The notes beneath the pieces are model-generated. The model was given only the letters and a program-made list of their open reading frames with translations. It had not been told where the DNA came from and ran no database searches. DNA of 64,000 nt from Streptomyces anulatus (GTDB lineage Bacteria > Actinomycetota > Actinomycetes > Streptomycetales > Streptomycetaceae): assembly GCF_000721175.1 (NCBI RefSeq), contig NZ_JOEZ01000016.1, positions 496,001 through 560,000 on the forward strand. Reading direction: 5' to 3'. Positions 63,043 through 64,000 of this stretch are shown here, piece by piece (the stretch's first letter is position 1; the number at the start of each line of letters is the position of its first letter). The position numbers were made by a program, and so were the translations under genes.

Positions 63043-64000
63043 GTGACCCCCCTCTCGTCCGGCTTCGCGCCCGCCCGCCGCTGGCTCCGGGACCATCCCC
63101 TCGCGTTCGACGCGGCGCTGGCCCTCGGCGCCCTCGTCGCGATGATCTGCGGCTCCTTCGCCGACCCGGGCACCGGACACGGGCCGACCTTCGGCACCCG
63201 CACTCCCGAGCTGCTCAGCGTGCTCCTGATGGTGCTGGCCGCCCTCGCCCTGGTCCTGCGGCGACGGCGTCCGATGGCGGTGCTCGCCGCCACCGGGCTC
63301 CTCTCGGCCGCCGAGTACGTCCTGGTGGACCCGCCCGCCCCGGTCGTCATGAGCGCGGTCGTCGCCCTCTACACCGTCGCCTCGCGCACCGACCGCCCCA
63401 CCACCTGGCGGGTCGGGCTGCTCACCATGGGCGGGCTCACGGCCGCCGCCATGGTCTTCGGCTCGACGCCCTGGTACAGCCAGGAGAACCTCGGCGTGTT
63501 CGCCTGGACCGGGATGGCCGGGGCCGCCGGGGACGCGGTACGCAGCAGGCGCGCGTTCGTCGACGCCATCCGGGAACGCGCCGAGCGGGCCGAGCGGACC
63601 CGTGACGAGGAGGCCCGGCGCCGGGTCGCCGAGGAGCGGCTGCGGATCGCCCGGGACCTCCACGACGTCGTCGCCCACCACATCGCGCTGGTCAACGTCC
63701 AGGCCGGGGTCGCCGCCCACGTCATGGACAAGCGCCCGGACCAGGCCAAGGAAGCGCTCGCCCACGTCCGCGACGCCAGCCGCTCCGCACTCAACGAACT
63801 CCGGGTCACCGTCGGCCTCCTGCGCCAGCAGGGCGACCCCGAGGCGCCCACCGAACCGGCCCCCGGGCTGGCCGTCCTCGGCGAACTGGTCACCACCTTC
63901 CGCAACGCGGGGCTCCCCGTCGACGTGGCCTGCGCCGAGGGCGGGGCCCGGCTGCCCGCCGCCGTCGACCTGGCCGCCTACCGGGTCATCCAGGAGGCCC
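63043..64000 (+). CDS. NarL-type sensor histidine kinase, C-terminal end beyond the window
   Basis: 319 codons of a membrane sensor kinase. Four or more N-terminal helices (FDAALALGALVAMICGSF, LLSVLLMVLAALALVLR, VVMSAVVALYTVAS, GLLTMGGLTAAAMVFG) are followed by a coiled segment (AERAERTRDEEARRRVAEERLRIARDLHDVVAHHI), whose His in DLHDVV is the HisKA_3 phospho-acceptor, then LVNVQAG. The ATPase domain is just beginning at the window edge (YRVIQEA). GTG 63043 follows TACCGT (63029-63034) by 8 bases, fitting a leaderless mRNA. A response regulator should follow outside the window. Confidence 0.92.
   Translation, partial: MTPLSSGFAPARRWLRDHPLAFDAALALGALVAMICGSFADPGTGHGPTFGTRTPELLSVLLMVLAALALVLRRRRPMAVLAATGLLSAAEYVLVDPPAPVVMSAVVALYTVASRTDRPTTWRVGLLTMGGLTAAAMVFGSTPWYSQENLGVFAWTGMAGAAGDAVRSRRAFVDAIRERAERAERTRDEEARRRVAEERLRIARDLHDVVAHHIALVNVQAGVAAHVMDKRPDQAKEALAHVRDASRSALNELRVTVGLLRQQGDPEAPTEPAPGLAVLGELVTTFRNAGLPVDVACAEGGARLPAAVDLAAYRVIQEA

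Overview
The window is chromosomal DNA from a Streptomyces or close relative. GC is very high with strong third-position GC bias, GTG starts are common, and the gene order runs maltose/amylase genes, glnII, glnA, an RDD protein, a DUF4191 protein, lipA, lipB, the aceE/E2/lpd block, pepA, cob genes and pspA. From memory this matches the conserved core of Streptomyces chromosomes. There is no rRNA, tRNA, CRISPR array, prophage or intact IS element in view.

Layout. 1-8.8 kb is a starch-use block: the end of an alpha-glucosidase, a MalR-like LacI repressor, a CBM20 alpha-amylase with two repressor-type palindromes in its promoter, and a 1772-residue secreted amylopullulanase. 8.8-16.1 kb holds an iron-box sequence beside a short DUF2470-like gene, a TetR / 2Fe-2S reductase / di-metal protein cluster, a methyltransferase, two exported proteins, and a divergent AhpD-like/MarR pair. 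16.1-18.6 kb is eroded DNA: a LuxR regulator remnant joined to a foreign-looking 3' fragment, a receiver-less winged-helix gene and tiny ORFs. 18.7-33.9 kb is bracketed by the two glutamine synthetase genes, glnII and glnA, each with a four-element GlnR box. Between them lie a vWA/ARPP-like overlapping gene pair, a MocR regulator, a second CMD protein, an ArsC-like protein, a LysR/beta-lactamase-like pair, a Tat-exported MBL hydrolase, a D-aminopeptidase, a chloramphenicol phosphotransferase homologue and a GNAT acetyltransferase.

33.9-44.4 kb carries lipoate genes and mixed housekeeping and regulatory genes. 44.5-51.5 kb is the lipoate-dependent 2-oxoacid dehydrogenase block (E1, GntR regulator, E2, E3). 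51.8-58.6 kb has pepA and a cobalamin-assembly cluster (cobS, cobT and an MBL-CobU fusion) with two membrane proteins inside it. 58.7-64 kb has an HtrA-type lipoprotein protease, a methyltransferase with an apparent CTG start, pspA-pspAA, and the start of a NarL-type sensor kinase.

The most unusual feature is at lipB/lipA. The lipB gene is cut immediately after its catalytic Cys-Gly and replaced by about 97 bp resembling a Streptomyces repeat (MITE-like) sequence. No stop codon follows, so the frame stays open straight into lipA, a potential 646-residue LipB'-LipA fusion. Lipoylation of the E2 subunit encoded 11 kb away depends on this pathway. Other leads are the vWA/ARPP-like pair, the probable di-iron oxygenase cluster, the CTG start, the 22-bp and 17-bp palindromes, and the LuxR junction.
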